64,000 nucleotides of DNA from Rhodopseudomonas palustris (GTDB lineage: Bacteria > Pseudomonadota > Alphaproteobacteria > Rhizobiales > Xanthobacteraceae). The stretch lies in contig NZ_QYYD01000016.1 of the NCBI RefSeq assembly GCF_003591005.1, forward strand, positions 62,001 to 126,000, given 5' to 3'. Under the pieces are notes generated by a model. It saw only the letters and a program-made list of their open reading frames with translations. It made no database searches and was not told where the DNA came from. How positions within the stretch are numbered: position 1 is the first letter of the stretch; each line of letters opens with the position of its first letter. This document shows positions 28,614 through 37,772 of this stretch, piece by piece. The position numbers and the translations under genes were made by a program.

Positions 28614-28638
28614 AAAGCCCGGCCTCGCCGGGCTTTTT
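28614..28638 (+). terminator. Rho-independent terminator
   Basis: AAAGCCCGGC pairs with GCCGGGCTTT around a 3-base loop and is followed by a T-run. It ends the six-cysteine membrane protein transcript. Confidence 0.88.
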
Positions 28639-28663
28639 GTTGGAGATCCGTGCACCGCCTCTC

Positions 28664-28759
28664 CCCGTCATTGCGAGGAGCGCAGCGACGAAGCAATCCA
28701 GCGCCGCACAACGGGTTTCTGGATTGCTTCGTCGGCTGCGCCTCCTCGCAATGACGGGG
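28664..28759. repeat. Intergenic inverted repeat, family A (copy 1)
   Basis: A long imperfect inverted repeat opens with CCCGTCATTGCGAGGAGCG and closes with CTCGCAATGACGGGG; the inner arms read GCAATCCAG and CTGGATTGC. It is the same family as copies at 33928, 37351, 55373 and 60731. Confidence 0.85.
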
Positions 28760-28871
28760 ATAGGCCGTGCCCGAGCCCCTCACAGCACTTCGCCGTCCCG
28801 CGAAGCGGAACGGCGATGCTCAGGTCGATGATGCAGTCGGCGCGGCGATCGACGTCGCCGCCCCCCTTCGC

Positions 28872-30488
28872 TCAGTTCTTCTTCTCGATGTTCCAGAACA
28901 CCGGGGTGGCGGGGCCATCAAGGATGCCGGTGAGTTCGTTGCGCCAGACGCTGGGCGCCTGGTACTGGCCGAGCGGGATGTACAGCACCTGCTCGTAGAC
29001 TTCCTTCTGCACCTCCTCGGCGAGCTTCTTCTGCTCTTCCGGCGAGGTGGCACGGGCGAACTGGTCGCGCAGCGCTTCGACCTTCGGATCGTCCGGCCAG
29101 CCGAACCAGCCGCCGTTCTTGCCCTTGCCGCCGGTCGAGACGTTGGCGACCGGGTTGAGAATGTCGGGCCCGGCCCAATTGGTGAAGAACATGTTCCAGC
29201 CGCCGTCTTTCGGCGGCTTCTGGCTGGCGCGGCGCGTCACCACGGTCTGCCAGTCGGTCGCCTGCACGTCGACCTTGAAGCCGGCCTCGCGCAGCAGCTG
29301 CGCGGCGACGATCGGCTGCGCCTTGAGTGACACGACGTCGCCCGGCGCCATCAGCGCCACCGGCGTGCCGTCATAGCCGGACTCGGCCAGCAGCTTCTTG
29401 GCCTCGGCCATGCCGTTGCCCTTGACCAGCGTCTCGGCGCCGACGTCGCTGGCGAGCGGCGTGCCGCAGCCGAACACGGCGCCGCACACTTTGTAGTAGT
29501 CGGGATTACCGACCAGCGCGTCGAGCACCGGCTTCTGGCTCATCGCCAGGAACGCGGCGCGGCGCACCTTCGGATTGTCGAACGGCGGATACAGGAAGTT
29601 CATCCGGCCGAGCGTCTGGAAGCCGAGCGGGCTCAGCGTGTGGATGGTCAGTTCCTTGTCCTGCTTCAGCACCGGCAGGATGTCGAACGACGGCGCCTCG
29701 ACGAAGTCGATATCACCGGATTGCAGCGCGTTGATCGCGGTCTGGTTGTCCGCCATCGTGATCCACTCTACGCGGTCGACCTTCACCACCTTGCCGCCCG
29801 AGGTCCAGCTCGGCGCTTCCTTGCGCGGCACGTAGTCGGCGTTCTTGACATAGACCGCCTTGACGCCCGGCTGGAATTCGGCGGCGACGAATTTGAACGG
29901 GCCGGAGCCGATCTGCTCGGGGATCGCCTTGTCGGCCGGCGTCTCGGCGATGCGCTTCGGCATCATGAACGGCACCAGCGACGACGGCTTGCCGATCGAC
30001 TCCAGCACCAGGCCGTAGGGCTCCTTCAGCTTCAGCGTGATGGTCTTGGGATCGGTCGCCTCGAGGCTGGCGGTGAAGTCCATCAGCTTCTGGCCCATGC
30101 CGTCCTTCTGGCCCCAGCGCTTCAGCGACGCGACGCAATCTTCCGCCGTCACCGGCGTGCCGTCGTGCCACTTCAGTCCGTCGCGCAGAGTGAAGGTGTA
30201 GGTCAGCTTGTCGTCGGAGACTTTGAACTCCGCCATCTGCGGCTGGACCCTGAAGTTCGAATCCATCGCCAGCAGCGTGTCGTAAACCATGTAGCCGTGA
30301 TCACGCGTGATGTAGGCAGTCGTCAGACCCGGATCGATCACGCGCAGATCCGAATGCATCACCGCATGAATAGTCTTGGTCTGGGCATCGGCGATCCCCG
30401 GAAGCGTCAGCGACGCTGCGAGCGCGAGCGCGGGCAGCATGAATTTGGACGCAGCTACTGAACGCAGCCGATGCGACCTGTGCAACAT
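28872..30488 (-). CDS. ABC transporter substrate-binding protein, family 5 (peptide/dipeptide type)
   Basis: This periplasmic binding protein of the DppA/OppA family has 538 residues. It starts with a basic N-region and signal peptide ending about GIADAQT (residue 36), and has the family signatures KWHDGTPVTAEDCVASLKRW and GSGPFKF. ATG 30488 follows AGGAGA. It is transcribed away from the M20 peptidase and permease genes, which very likely encode the rest of the transporter. Substrate not determinable from sequence; peptides or acylated amino acids fit the neighbouring peptidases. Confidence 0.88.
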   Translation of the reverse strand: MLHRSHRLRSVAASKFMLPALALAASLTLPGIADAQTKTIHAVMHSDLRVIDPGLTTAYITRDHGYMVYDTLLAMDSNFRVQPQMAEFKVSDDKLTYTFTLRDGLKWHDGTPVTAEDCVASLKRWGQKDGMGQKLMDFTASLEATDPKTITLKLKEPYGLVLESIGKPSSLVPFMMPKRIAETPADKAIPEQIGSGPFKFVAAEFQPGVKAVYVKNADYVPRKEAPSWTSGGKVVKVDRVEWITMADNQTAINALQSGDIDFVEAPSFDILPVLKQDKELTIHTLSPLGFQTLGRMNFLYPPFDNPKVRRAAFLAMSQKPVLDALVGNPDYYKVCGAVFGCGTPLASDVGAETLVKGNGMAEAKKLLAESGYDGTPVALMAPGDVVSLKAQPIVAAQLLREAGFKVDVQATDWQTVVTRRASQKPPKDGGWNMFFTNWAGPDILNPVANVSTGGKGKNGGWFGWPDDPKVEALRDQFARATSPEEQKKLAEEVQKEVYEQVLYIPLGQYQAPSVWRNELTGILDGPATPVFWNIEKKN

Positions 30489-30750
30489 TCGATGTTCTCC
30501 TGGCGTGAAACTGATCAACCGCAGATCATTGCTTGGGCAGGACGACAGACAAGACGACACGTCATCGCATGCTGACGCGCAGTTATTGCGCATTGCAGCA
30601 CGCGACTACCAAGACTTGCACCAAGCGTGCCAAGCGTCAATCTGTTCGCTGTGGACCGGTCTGCTGCATGATGCACAGGACCGCGCATGTTTCGCTTTAC
30701 AAAAGCGCCCGCAATCTTTCTCGTAGCAGCGTCCCAACCGCGAGTACGAC
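30489..30750. promoter_or_regulatory. Divergent promoter region of the peptide uptake locus
   Basis: 262 bases between the binding-protein gene and the M20 peptidase gene. It should hold both promoters; I see no recognised operator or inverted repeat in it. Confidence 0.35.
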
Positions 30751-31881
30751 ATGAACCCTGCCAATCTGCCGTTCGATTCCGACACGATGCTGCAAGGCCT
30801 GCGCGCCTGGGTTGAATGCGAAAGTCCGACCTGGGACAAGTCCGCAGTCGAACGCATGCTCGATCTCGCTGCGCGCGATATGGCGATCATGGGCGCATCG
30901 ATCGAACGCATCGCGGGGCGGCAGGGTTTCGCGGGCTGCGTCCGCGCGCGGTTTCCGCATCCGCGCATCGGCGAGCCCGGCATTCTGATCGCCGGCCATC
31001 TCGACACCGTGCATCCGGTCGGCACCATCGAGAAGCTGCAGTTTCGCCGCGAGGGCAACAAGGCATTCGGCCCCGGCATCTTCGACATGAAGGGCGGCAA
31101 TTACTTGACGCTGGAGGCGATCCGCCAGCTGGCGCGGGCGTCGTTCACCACGCCGCTGCCGATCACCGTGCTGTTCACGCCCGACGAGGAGGTTGGTACG
31201 CCATCGACCCGTGACATCATCGAGGCCGAAGCGGCGCGCAACAAATATGTGCTGGTGCCGGAACCCGGACGTCCCGACAACGGCGTCGTTACCGGGCGCT
31301 ACGCGATTGCGCGTTTCAACCTCAGCGCCACCGGCAAGCCCAGCCACGCCGGCGCCACGCTGTCGTCGGGCCGCTCCGCGATCCGCGAGATGGCGCGGCA
31401 GATTCTGGCGATCGACGCCATGACCGGTGAGGATTGCACGTTCAGCGTCGGCATCGTGCACGGCGGCCATTGGGTGAACTGCGTCGCCACCACCTGCACC
31501 GGCGAGGCGCTGAGCATGGCGAAGCGGCAGGCCGATCTCGATCGCGGCGTCGAGCGGATGCTGGCGCTGTCCGGCAGCAGCAACGACGTCGCATTCGAGG
31601 TCACGCGCGGCGTGACCCGACCGGTGTGGGAGCCAGACGCAGGCACCATGGCGCTCTATGAGAAAGCCTGTGCGGTCGCTGCGCAGATCGGCGTCAGCCT
31701 GCCGCATGGCAGTGCGGGCGGCGGCTCCGACGGCAACTTCACCGGTGCAATGGGCATTCCGACGCTCGACGGGCTGGGCGTGCGCGGCGCCGATGCGCAC
31801 ACGCTGAACGAGCATATCGAGGTCGACAGTCTCGCCGAGCGTGGTCGTCTGATGGCCGGGCTGCTTGCGACGCTCGAATGA
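30751..31881 (+). CDS. M20 family metallopeptidase (glutamate carboxypeptidase type)
   Basis: M20 enzymes are two-zinc exopeptidases or amidohydrolases. The 376-residue protein shows the zinc-site motifs GHLDTVHPVG (about 82-91), GIFDMKGG and TPDEEVGTPS, a dimerisation insert (about 180-290, SGRSAIREMARQ), and the final ligand histidine in RGADAHTLNEH. It resembles CPG2-like carboxypeptidases that remove C-terminal glutamate or cleave N-acyl amino acids. It leads the permease genes and diverges from the binding protein, so it probably degrades the imported substrate. Confidence 0.87.
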   Translation: MNPANLPFDSDTMLQGLRAWVECESPTWDKSAVERMLDLAARDMAIMGASIERIAGRQGFAGCVRARFPHPRIGEPGILIAGHLDTVHPVGTIEKLQFRREGNKAFGPGIFDMKGGNYLTLEAIRQLARASFTTPLPITVLFTPDEEVGTPSTRDIIEAEAARNKYVLVPEPGRPDNGVVTGRYAIARFNLSATGKPSHAGATLSSGRSAIREMARQILAIDAMTGEDCTFSVGIVHGGHWVNCVATTCTGEALSMAKRQADLDRGVERMLALSGSSNDVAFEVTRGVTRPVWEPDAGTMALYEKACAVAAQIGVSLPHGSAGGGSDGNFTGAMGIPTLDGLGVRGADAHTLNEHIEVDSLAERGRLMAGLLATLE

Positions 31882-32061
31882 AGATCCTCTTATCTCAACT
31901 AATCGGCCGTGGTTCCATGGCATGGGACTTGCTCCAGGATTTGCTCAAGAATCGGCAGCGGATCGACACCGATCCGCAACACGGACCCATGGCGATATGA
32001 CGAACAGCATCAGGCGGATAAATTTTACTAATCGGCAGTCTGCTTCAACCACGGAGCGTCG

Positions 32062-33003
32062 ATGCTCGGTTATCTGATCCGCCGCATACTCGCGGCCATC
32101 CCGGTGATGGGCGTCGTCGCGCTCGTCGTGTTCCTGCTGCTGCGGCTGACGCCCGGCGATCCCGCCGCGATCCTCGCCGGCGACAACGCCTCCCCCGAAC
32201 AACTCGCCCGCATCCGCGCCTCGCTCGGCCTCAACGAGCCGCTCTACACGCAGTTCTTCAGCTGGATCGGCAAGCTGCTGCACGGCGATCTCGGCGTCTC
32301 GCTGATCTCGCAGGTGCCCGTGCTGCAGATGATCAGCCAGCGCATCGAGCCGACGCTCAGCGTCGCGATCGCCACCATCGTTCTGTCGATTGTCGTCGCG
32401 GTGCCGCTCGGCGTCATTGCGGCGTGGAAGCACGGCACCTGGATCGACCGCTTCGTCATGGGGCTGTCGGTGATCGGCTTCTCGGTGCCGGTGTTCGTGA
32501 TCGGCTACGTGCTGATCCAGATCTTCGCGATCGACTTGCGCTGGTTCCCGGTGCAGGGCTTTCGCACGATGGCGCGCGGCTTCGGACCGTTCGTCGAACG
32601 GCTGGTGCTGCCGACGCTGACGCTGTCCTTCATCTACATCGCGCTGATCGCCCGCATGACCCGCGCGGCGATGCTCGACGTGCTCGGCGAGGACTATGTC
32701 CGCACCGCGCGCGCCAAGGGCATCACCGAAAGCCGCGTCCTGCTGCGCCACGCGCTGCGCAACGCCGCGGTGCCGGTGATCACCGTGATCGGCACCGGCT
32801 TCGCGCTCTTGATCTCCGGTGTCGTCGTCACCGAAAGCGTGTTCAACCTGCCGGGCATCGGCCGCCTCACGGTCGACGCGGTGCTGGCGCGTGACTATCC
32901 GGTGATCCAGGGCATGATCCTGCTCACCTCCGGCATCTACGTGGCCGTCAATCTGCTGATCGACGTGGCGTATACGCTGCTCGATCCGCGCATCAGGTAC
33001 TAG
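32062..33003 (+). CDS. dppB: ABC transporter permease, DppB type
   Basis: This 313-residue inner-membrane permease has six hydrophobic segments, the N-terminal signature MLGYLIRRILAAIPVMG, and the cytoplasmic EAA-like loop (DYVRTARAKGITESRVLLRHALRN) that contacts the ATPase. GGAG precedes the ATG. It is followed after 10 bases by the second permease. The family symbol is used by similarity; substrate specificity is not established. Confidence 0.9.
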   Translation: MLGYLIRRILAAIPVMGVVALVVFLLLRLTPGDPAAILAGDNASPEQLARIRASLGLNEPLYTQFFSWIGKLLHGDLGVSLISQVPVLQMISQRIEPTLSVAIATIVLSIVVAVPLGVIAAWKHGTWIDRFVMGLSVIGFSVPVFVIGYVLIQIFAIDLRWFPVQGFRTMARGFGPFVERLVLPTLTLSFIYIALIARMTRAAMLDVLGEDYVRTARAKGITESRVLLRHALRNAAVPVITVIGTGFALLISGVVVTESVFNLPGIGRLTVDAVLARDYPVIQGMILLTSGIYVAVNLLIDVAYTLLDPRIRY

Positions 33004-33013
33004 GGGAACAGCG

Positions 33014-33904
33014 ATGGCCATCGACAGCCTCCCCGAATCCTCAATGCCGATTACGCGGCCGTTCGGCCAGAAGTTCGGCTTTCTGTATTCCAGCCCGATC
33101 ATCGCGGCGGCGTCGATCTGCCTGGCGCTGGTGGTCGCTTCCGCGATCTTCGCGCCGTGGCTGGCGCCGCACGATCCGCTGCAGCTGGCGCCGGCGCAGC
33201 GGCTGAAACCGGCGAGCGCCGAGTTTCTGCTCGGCACCGATGCCTACGGTCGCGACGTCCTGTCCCGCATCCTTTACGGCGGGCGCATCTCGCTGCTGAT
33301 CGGGCTCGGCGCCGCGATCGTCTCGATCGCGATCGGCCTGGTGATCGGTCTGGTCTCCGGCTTCTTCAAATGGCTCGACGCCATCATGATGCGGCTGATG
33401 GACGGGCTGATGGCGATCCCCAGCATCCTGCTGGCGATCGCCGTGGTGTCGCTGTCTGGCGCCAGCCTGACCACCGTGCTGATCGCCATCACCATTCCGG
33501 AAATCCCGCGGGTGGCGCGGCTGGTACGCTCGGTGGTGCTGACGGCGCGCGAGGAGCCTTATGTCGAAGCCGCGATTTCGCTCGGCTCCAGCCTGCCCAA
33601 GATCATGGCGCGGCATCTGCTGCCGAACACCGTTGCGCCGCTGATCGTGCAGGGCACCTACATCGCCGCCTCGGCAATCCTCACCGAAGCGATCCTGTCG
33701 TTCCTCGGCGCCGGCATCAGCCCGGAGACGCCGACCTGGGGCAACATCATGGCCGAGGGCCGCGCGCTGTTCCAGGTCAAGCCGTCGCTGATCTTCTGGC
33801 CCGGCGTGCTGCTGTCGATCGCGATCCTCAGCGTCAATCTGATCGGCGACGCCGCCCGCGACGCGCTCGATCCCCGGATGAAACAGCGCGAGGGCTCGCG
33901 ATGA
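33014..33904 (+). CDS. dppC: ABC transporter permease, DppC type
   Basis: This 296-residue partner permease has the DppC N-terminal region with LAPHDPLQLAPAQRLKPASAEFLLGTDAYGRDVLSRI and the loop EEPYVEAAISLGSSLPKIMARHLLPN. It ends LDPRMKQREGSR. The ATPase gene begins 124 bases later because a family A repeat lies between them. Confidence 0.9.
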   Translation: MAIDSLPESSMPITRPFGQKFGFLYSSPIIAAASICLALVVASAIFAPWLAPHDPLQLAPAQRLKPASAEFLLGTDAYGRDVLSRILYGGRISLLIGLGAAIVSIAIGLVIGLVSGFFKWLDAIMMRLMDGLMAIPSILLAIAVVSLSGASLTTVLIAITIPEIPRVARLVRSVVLTAREEPYVEAAISLGSSLPKIMARHLLPNTVAPLIVQGTYIAASAILTEAILSFLGAGISPETPTWGNIMAEGRALFQVKPSLIFWPGVLLSIAILSVNLIGDAARDALDPRMKQREGSR

Positions 33905-33927
33905 GCGCCGAACCGTCGCAGCTTGAT

Positions 33928-34014
33928 CCGTCATTGCGAGCGAAGCGAAGCAATCCAGAGCTCCGCGAACCGGCCGCTGGATTGCTTCGTCGCTTCGCTC
34001 CTCGCAATGACGGG
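33928..34014. repeat. Intergenic inverted repeat, family A (copy 2), inside the transporter operon
   Basis: CCGTCATTGCGAGCGAAGCG at one end and CTCGCAATGACGGG at the other, with GCAATCCAG and CTGGATTGC inside. It separates dppC from the double ATPase, whose ribosome site begins a few bases after the repeat ends. Confidence 0.85.
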
Positions 34015-34028
34015 AAGAAGAGGTCCGC

Positions 34029-35681
34029 ATGACCGACAACGTTCTCGAAATCGACAACCTGGTCGTCCGGCTCGGCAAGGGCGGCGATGGCGACAAGGTG
34101 ATCGACGGGATTTCGCTCAGCGTGCGGCCCGGCGAGACGATGTGCCTGGTCGGCGAAAGCGGCTCGGGCAAATCGGTGACGTCGCTCGCCACCATGGGAC
34201 TGCTGCCGAAAGGCGTGCTGCACGCAAGCGGTGGGCAAATCCGGCTCGCCGGTGAGAACGTGCTCGCCGCCAGCGAGCGGCGGCTGCGGCAGCTGCGCGC
34301 CAGCCAGATGGCGATGATCTTCCAGGAGCCGATGACGGCGCTCAACCCGGTGGTCCCGGTCGGCAAGCAGATCGATGAGGTGCTGCGCTTCCACACCGAT
34401 CTCGGCGCCCGCGAGCGGCGGAAGCGCATCCTCGACATGATGGAGCAGGTCCGCCTGCCCGACGTCGAGCGTATCTTCGCGTCCTATCCGCATCGCCTCT
34501 CCGGCGGTCAGCGCCAGCGCATCATGATCGCGATGGCGCTGGTGCTCGAACCCAAGCTCCTGATTGCCGACGAGCCGACCACCGCGCTCGACGTGACCAC
34601 CCAGAAGCAGATCCTGACGCTGATCCGCGAATTGCAGCAGGCGCACGGCACCGCGGTGCTGTTCATCACCCACGACATGGGCGTCGTCGCCGAGATCGCC
34701 GACCGCGTCGCGGTGATGCGCACCGGGCGACTGGTCGAAACCGGACCGCTCGATCAGGTGCTACGCCAGCCGGCAATGGACTACACCCGCAAGCTGCTGT
34801 CGGCGGTGCCGAGCCTGGTGCCGCGCGCGCCGCGCGTCGCCACCGGCACCCCGGTGGTGCTGGAAGCCAACGAACTCGGCAAGGTGTATCGCGAGCGCTC
34901 CTTCCTCGGCGGCCGCCGCGAAGTCGTCGCCGCGCAGGACGTGACGCTGACGCTGCACAAGGGCCGCACGCTGGGCATCGTCGGCGAAAGCGGCTCGGGC
35001 AAATCGACCGTGGCGCGCTGCATCGTGCGGCTGATCGATCCGACCTCGGGCGGCATTCGCCTCGCCGGCCGCGAGATCTCCGATCTGTCGCGCCGGCTGC
35101 TGCGGCCGCACCGCAAGAAGATCCAGATCATCTTCCAGGATCCGTATCGTTCGCTCAATCCGCGAGTCAGCGTCGGCGAGAGCATCGCGGAGGGCCCGAT
35201 CAACTACGGCATGCCGCATGCCGAGGCGATCGCCAAGGCGCGGCAGCTGCTCGAACTGGTGCATCTGCCGGCCGACGCGATCTCGCGATTCCCGCATCAA
35301 TTCTCCGGCGGCCAGCGCCAGCGTATCGCGATCGCCCGCGCGCTCGCGCTCGATCCGGACGTGCTGGTCGCCGACGAGGCTGTATCGGCGCTCGACGTCT
35401 CGGTGCAGGCGCAGGTGCTGGAGCTGCTCGACGAAATCCAGACCCGGCTCGGCATCGCGCTGTTGTTTATCACCCACGATCTGCGCGTCGCCGCTCAGAT
35501 CTGCGACGACGTCGCGGTGATGCAGAAGGGCCGCGTCGTCGAGCAGGGCCCGGCCGCCGAAGTGCTCACCAACCCGAAACAGGCCTACACGAGGCAACTG
35601 CTCGAGGCCGCCCCCGGCCGCGACTGGGACTTCGCGAATTTCCGCCCGGTGAGCGAAGCACCTGTTGCGATGGCCAACTAA
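34029..35681 (+). CDS. Fused double ABC ATPase (DppD-DppF type)
   Basis: Both ATPases of a peptide importer are fused in one 550-residue chain. The first half (about 5-260) has Walker A GESGSGKS, signature LSGGQRQRI and Walker B LLIADEP; the second (about 277-535) has GESGSGKST, FSGGQRQRI and LVADEA followed by SALDVS. Note DEAVSAL in the second Walker B, common for DppF halves. AGAGG precedes the ATG just after a repeat. It would power the two permeases upstream. Confidence 0.93.
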   Translation: MTDNVLEIDNLVVRLGKGGDGDKVIDGISLSVRPGETMCLVGESGSGKSVTSLATMGLLPKGVLHASGGQIRLAGENVLAASERRLRQLRASQMAMIFQEPMTALNPVVPVGKQIDEVLRFHTDLGARERRKRILDMMEQVRLPDVERIFASYPHRLSGGQRQRIMIAMALVLEPKLLIADEPTTALDVTTQKQILTLIRELQQAHGTAVLFITHDMGVVAEIADRVAVMRTGRLVETGPLDQVLRQPAMDYTRKLLSAVPSLVPRAPRVATGTPVVLEANELGKVYRERSFLGGRREVVAAQDVTLTLHKGRTLGIVGESGSGKSTVARCIVRLIDPTSGGIRLAGREISDLSRRLLRPHRKKIQIIFQDPYRSLNPRVSVGESIAEGPINYGMPHAEAIAKARQLLELVHLPADAISRFPHQFSGGQRQRIAIARALALDPDVLVADEAVSALDVSVQAQVLELLDEIQTRLGIALLFITHDLRVAAQICDDVAVMQKGRVVEQGPAAEVLTNPKQAYTRQLLEAAPGRDWDFANFRPVSEAPVAMAN

Positions 35682-35700
35682 GCACCCACCCCTCCCCGAG

Positions 35701-35797
35701 TCGTTCCGGGGCGCGAGCGCAGCTCGCGAACCCGGAACCTCTTCTTTTCCATAACTGCGAGATTCCGGGTTCGCGCTTCGCGCGCCCCGGAATGACG
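35701..35797. repeat. Intergenic inverted repeat, family B (copy 1)
   Basis: TCGTTCCGGGGCGCGAGCGC at the left end faces GCGCGCCCCGGAATGACGA at the right; the inner arms contain CGAACCCGGAA and TTCCGGGTTCGCG. It lies between the ATPase and M81 genes. A second copy is at 48965. Confidence 0.82.
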
Positions 35798-35816
35798 AAG
35801 CAAGAGAACAACGCTT

Positions 35817-37316
35817 ATGACCCGCATCGCCGTCGGCGGCTTTCTGCACGAGACCAACACCTTTGCGCCCACCAAGGCGACCTGGGAGGATTTCGTTCAT
35901 GGCGGGGGCTGGCCGGCGATGACCACCGGTGCCGACGTGCTGAAAGTGATGCGCGGCATCAATGTCGGGCTCGCCGGCTTCAATGACGAAGCCGCGACCC
36001 ACGGCTGGGAGCTGGTCCCGACCATCGCCTGCGGCGCGAGCCCCTCGGCGCACGTGACAGAGGACGCATTCGAACGCGTCGTGAAAGTCATGATCGACGG
36101 CATTCGCGACGCGGGTCCCCTCGACGCCGTGTATCTCGACCTGCACGGCGCCATGGTCGCCGAGCATCTCGACGATGGCGAAGGCGAGATCCTCGCCCGC
36201 GTCCGCGACGTCATCGGCCCCGATCTGCCGCTGGTGGTCAGTCTCGATCTGCACGCCAACGTGACGCCGCGCATGGTCGAGCATGCCGACGCGCTGATTG
36301 CCTATCGCACCTATCCGCATGTCGATATGGCGGACACCGGCCGCGCCGCCGCCAAGCACCTCGCGCTTCTGCTGAGCAGCAGCCAGAAGTTCGCCAAAGC
36401 GTTCCGGCAGCTGCCGTTCCTGATCCCGATCTCGTGGCAGTGCACCTTCGACGAGCCGACCAAGGGCATCTACGACAAGCTCGCGGCGCTGCAGAGCGAC
36501 GCAGTGCCGACGCTGTCGTTCGCGCCGGGCTTTCCGGCCGCCGACTTCCCCGATTGCGGCGCGAGCGTATTCGCCTATGGCCGCACCCAGGCAGACGCCG
36601 ACGCGGCTGCCGACAAGGTGGCGGCCCTCGTGATCGGTCACGAGAACAATTTCGACGGTCCGATCTATTCGCCCGACGACGGCGTCAAGCTGGCGATGCA
36701 GCTGGCGGAGGGCGCCACCAAGCCAGTGATCATTGCTGATACCCAGGACAATCCCGGCGCCGGCGGCGACTCCGACACCACCGGCATGCTGCGCGCGCTG
36801 GTGCGCGCCAACGCGCAGCGTGCCGCGATCGGGGTGATCTACGATCCTGTCTCGGCGCAGGCTGCGCATGAGGCCGGCATCGGCGCCACGGTGCGGCTCG
36901 CGCTCGGCGGCAAGTCCGGGATCGCCGGCGATGCGCCCTATGAAGAAAGCTTCGTGATCGAGCAGCTATCGGGCGGGCGCTTCGTCGCACCCGGCCCGTA
37001 TTATGGCGGACGCGTGATGGAGATGGGCCCGTCGGCCTGCCTGCGGATCGGCGACGTGCGCGTGGTCGTGTCATCGCACAAGGCGCAGCTCGCCGATCAG
37101 GCGATGTATCGCTATGTCGGCATCGAGCCGACTGAGCAAGCAATCCTGGTGGTGAAGAGCTCGGTGCACTTTCGCGCCGACTTTCAACCGATCGCCGAGC
37201 AACTACTGATCTGCGCCGCGCCCGGCGCGATGCCGGCCGATCCCGCATCGCTGCCGTGGACGAGGCTGCGCCCGGGCGTGCGCGTCAAGCCGAACGGCCA
37301 GCCGTTCGGAGGCTAG
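35817..37316 (+). CDS. M81 family metallopeptidase, MlrC-like
   Basis: M81 includes MlrC, the enzyme finishing microcystin breakdown, but most members degrade unknown small peptides or amides. The 499-residue protein starts MTRIAVGGFLHETNTF and has likely zinc ligands in LDLHGAMV and SLDLHANVT, plus DNPGAGGDSDTTG in the second half. It is the last gene of the peptide-uptake locus, together with an M20 enzyme, so sequential hydrolysis of an imported peptide is the likely role. Confidence 0.9.
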   Translation: MTRIAVGGFLHETNTFAPTKATWEDFVHGGGWPAMTTGADVLKVMRGINVGLAGFNDEAATHGWELVPTIACGASPSAHVTEDAFERVVKVMIDGIRDAGPLDAVYLDLHGAMVAEHLDDGEGEILARVRDVIGPDLPLVVSLDLHANVTPRMVEHADALIAYRTYPHVDMADTGRAAAKHLALLLSSSQKFAKAFRQLPFLIPISWQCTFDEPTKGIYDKLAALQSDAVPTLSFAPGFPAADFPDCGASVFAYGRTQADADAAADKVAALVIGHENNFDGPIYSPDDGVKLAMQLAEGATKPVIIADTQDNPGAGGDSDTTGMLRALVRANAQRAAIGVIYDPVSAQAAHEAGIGATVRLALGGKSGIAGDAPYEESFVIEQLSGGRFVAPGPYYGGRVMEMGPSACLRIGDVRVVVSSHKAQLADQAMYRYVGIEPTEQAILVVKSSVHFRADFQPIAEQLLICAAPGAMPADPASLPWTRLRPGVRVKPNGQPFGG

Positions 37317-37772
37317 GGTTTGTTTTGGCTTTGCAACCGCCTCCAGCGCCGTCATTGCGAGGAGCGAAGCGACGACGCAATCCAGCCAAGCCCCATTTGC
37401 GGCCGCTGGATTGCTTCGCTTCGCTCGCAATGACGCGAAGCGCTGCGGATTTGGCTACCTTCATCTCCGGCCATCCACCCAATCGCACCTGAACCGATTT
37501 CAAAGGTTCGCAAACTCGCTGCATCGTCCGATCAACGGCAAGATGTCGTGCCACCATGTGAAAGCTGCTGGTTGACGTCACGCGCGCCTGACTCATCACG
37601 CATCAAACAACACAGAACTACTTCGCGGAGGTCGAGCAATCTGCGCGCTCATGTATGCTGATACCATTTTCCCAATTAGTTCCCTTCGACGCAGACATTA
37701 TTGGAACGGATCAGGTTCCATTTCATTTGCTCACCATTCACGGGCGCCTTAGCGGCGCGAAGGGGATCGCAG
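37317..37772. other. 456-base non-coding region with family A repeat
   Basis: The left part is the repeat at 37351-37435. The right part (about 37580-37740) is more AT-rich than its surroundings and presumably holds the promoter of the hydrolase gene. Short open frames here lack ribosome sites and typical codon use. Confidence 0.4.
37351..37435. repeat. Intergenic inverted repeat, family A (copy 3)
   Basis: GTCATTGCGAGGAGCGAAGC at the left and GCTTCGCTCGCAATGACG at the right, with GCAATCCAGC and GCTGGATTGC internal arms. Same family as the copies at 28664 and 33928. Confidence 0.85.

Noticed and set aside
28664-28759. Long inverted repeats considered as CRISPR or a transposase remnant.
   Set aside because: Single dispersed palindromes, no regularly spaced array, no nearby transposase or cas genes.
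34761-36869. A 702-codon minus-strand frame across the ATPase and M81 genes.
   Set aside because: It lies antisense to two recognised genes and across a repeat; no motifs.
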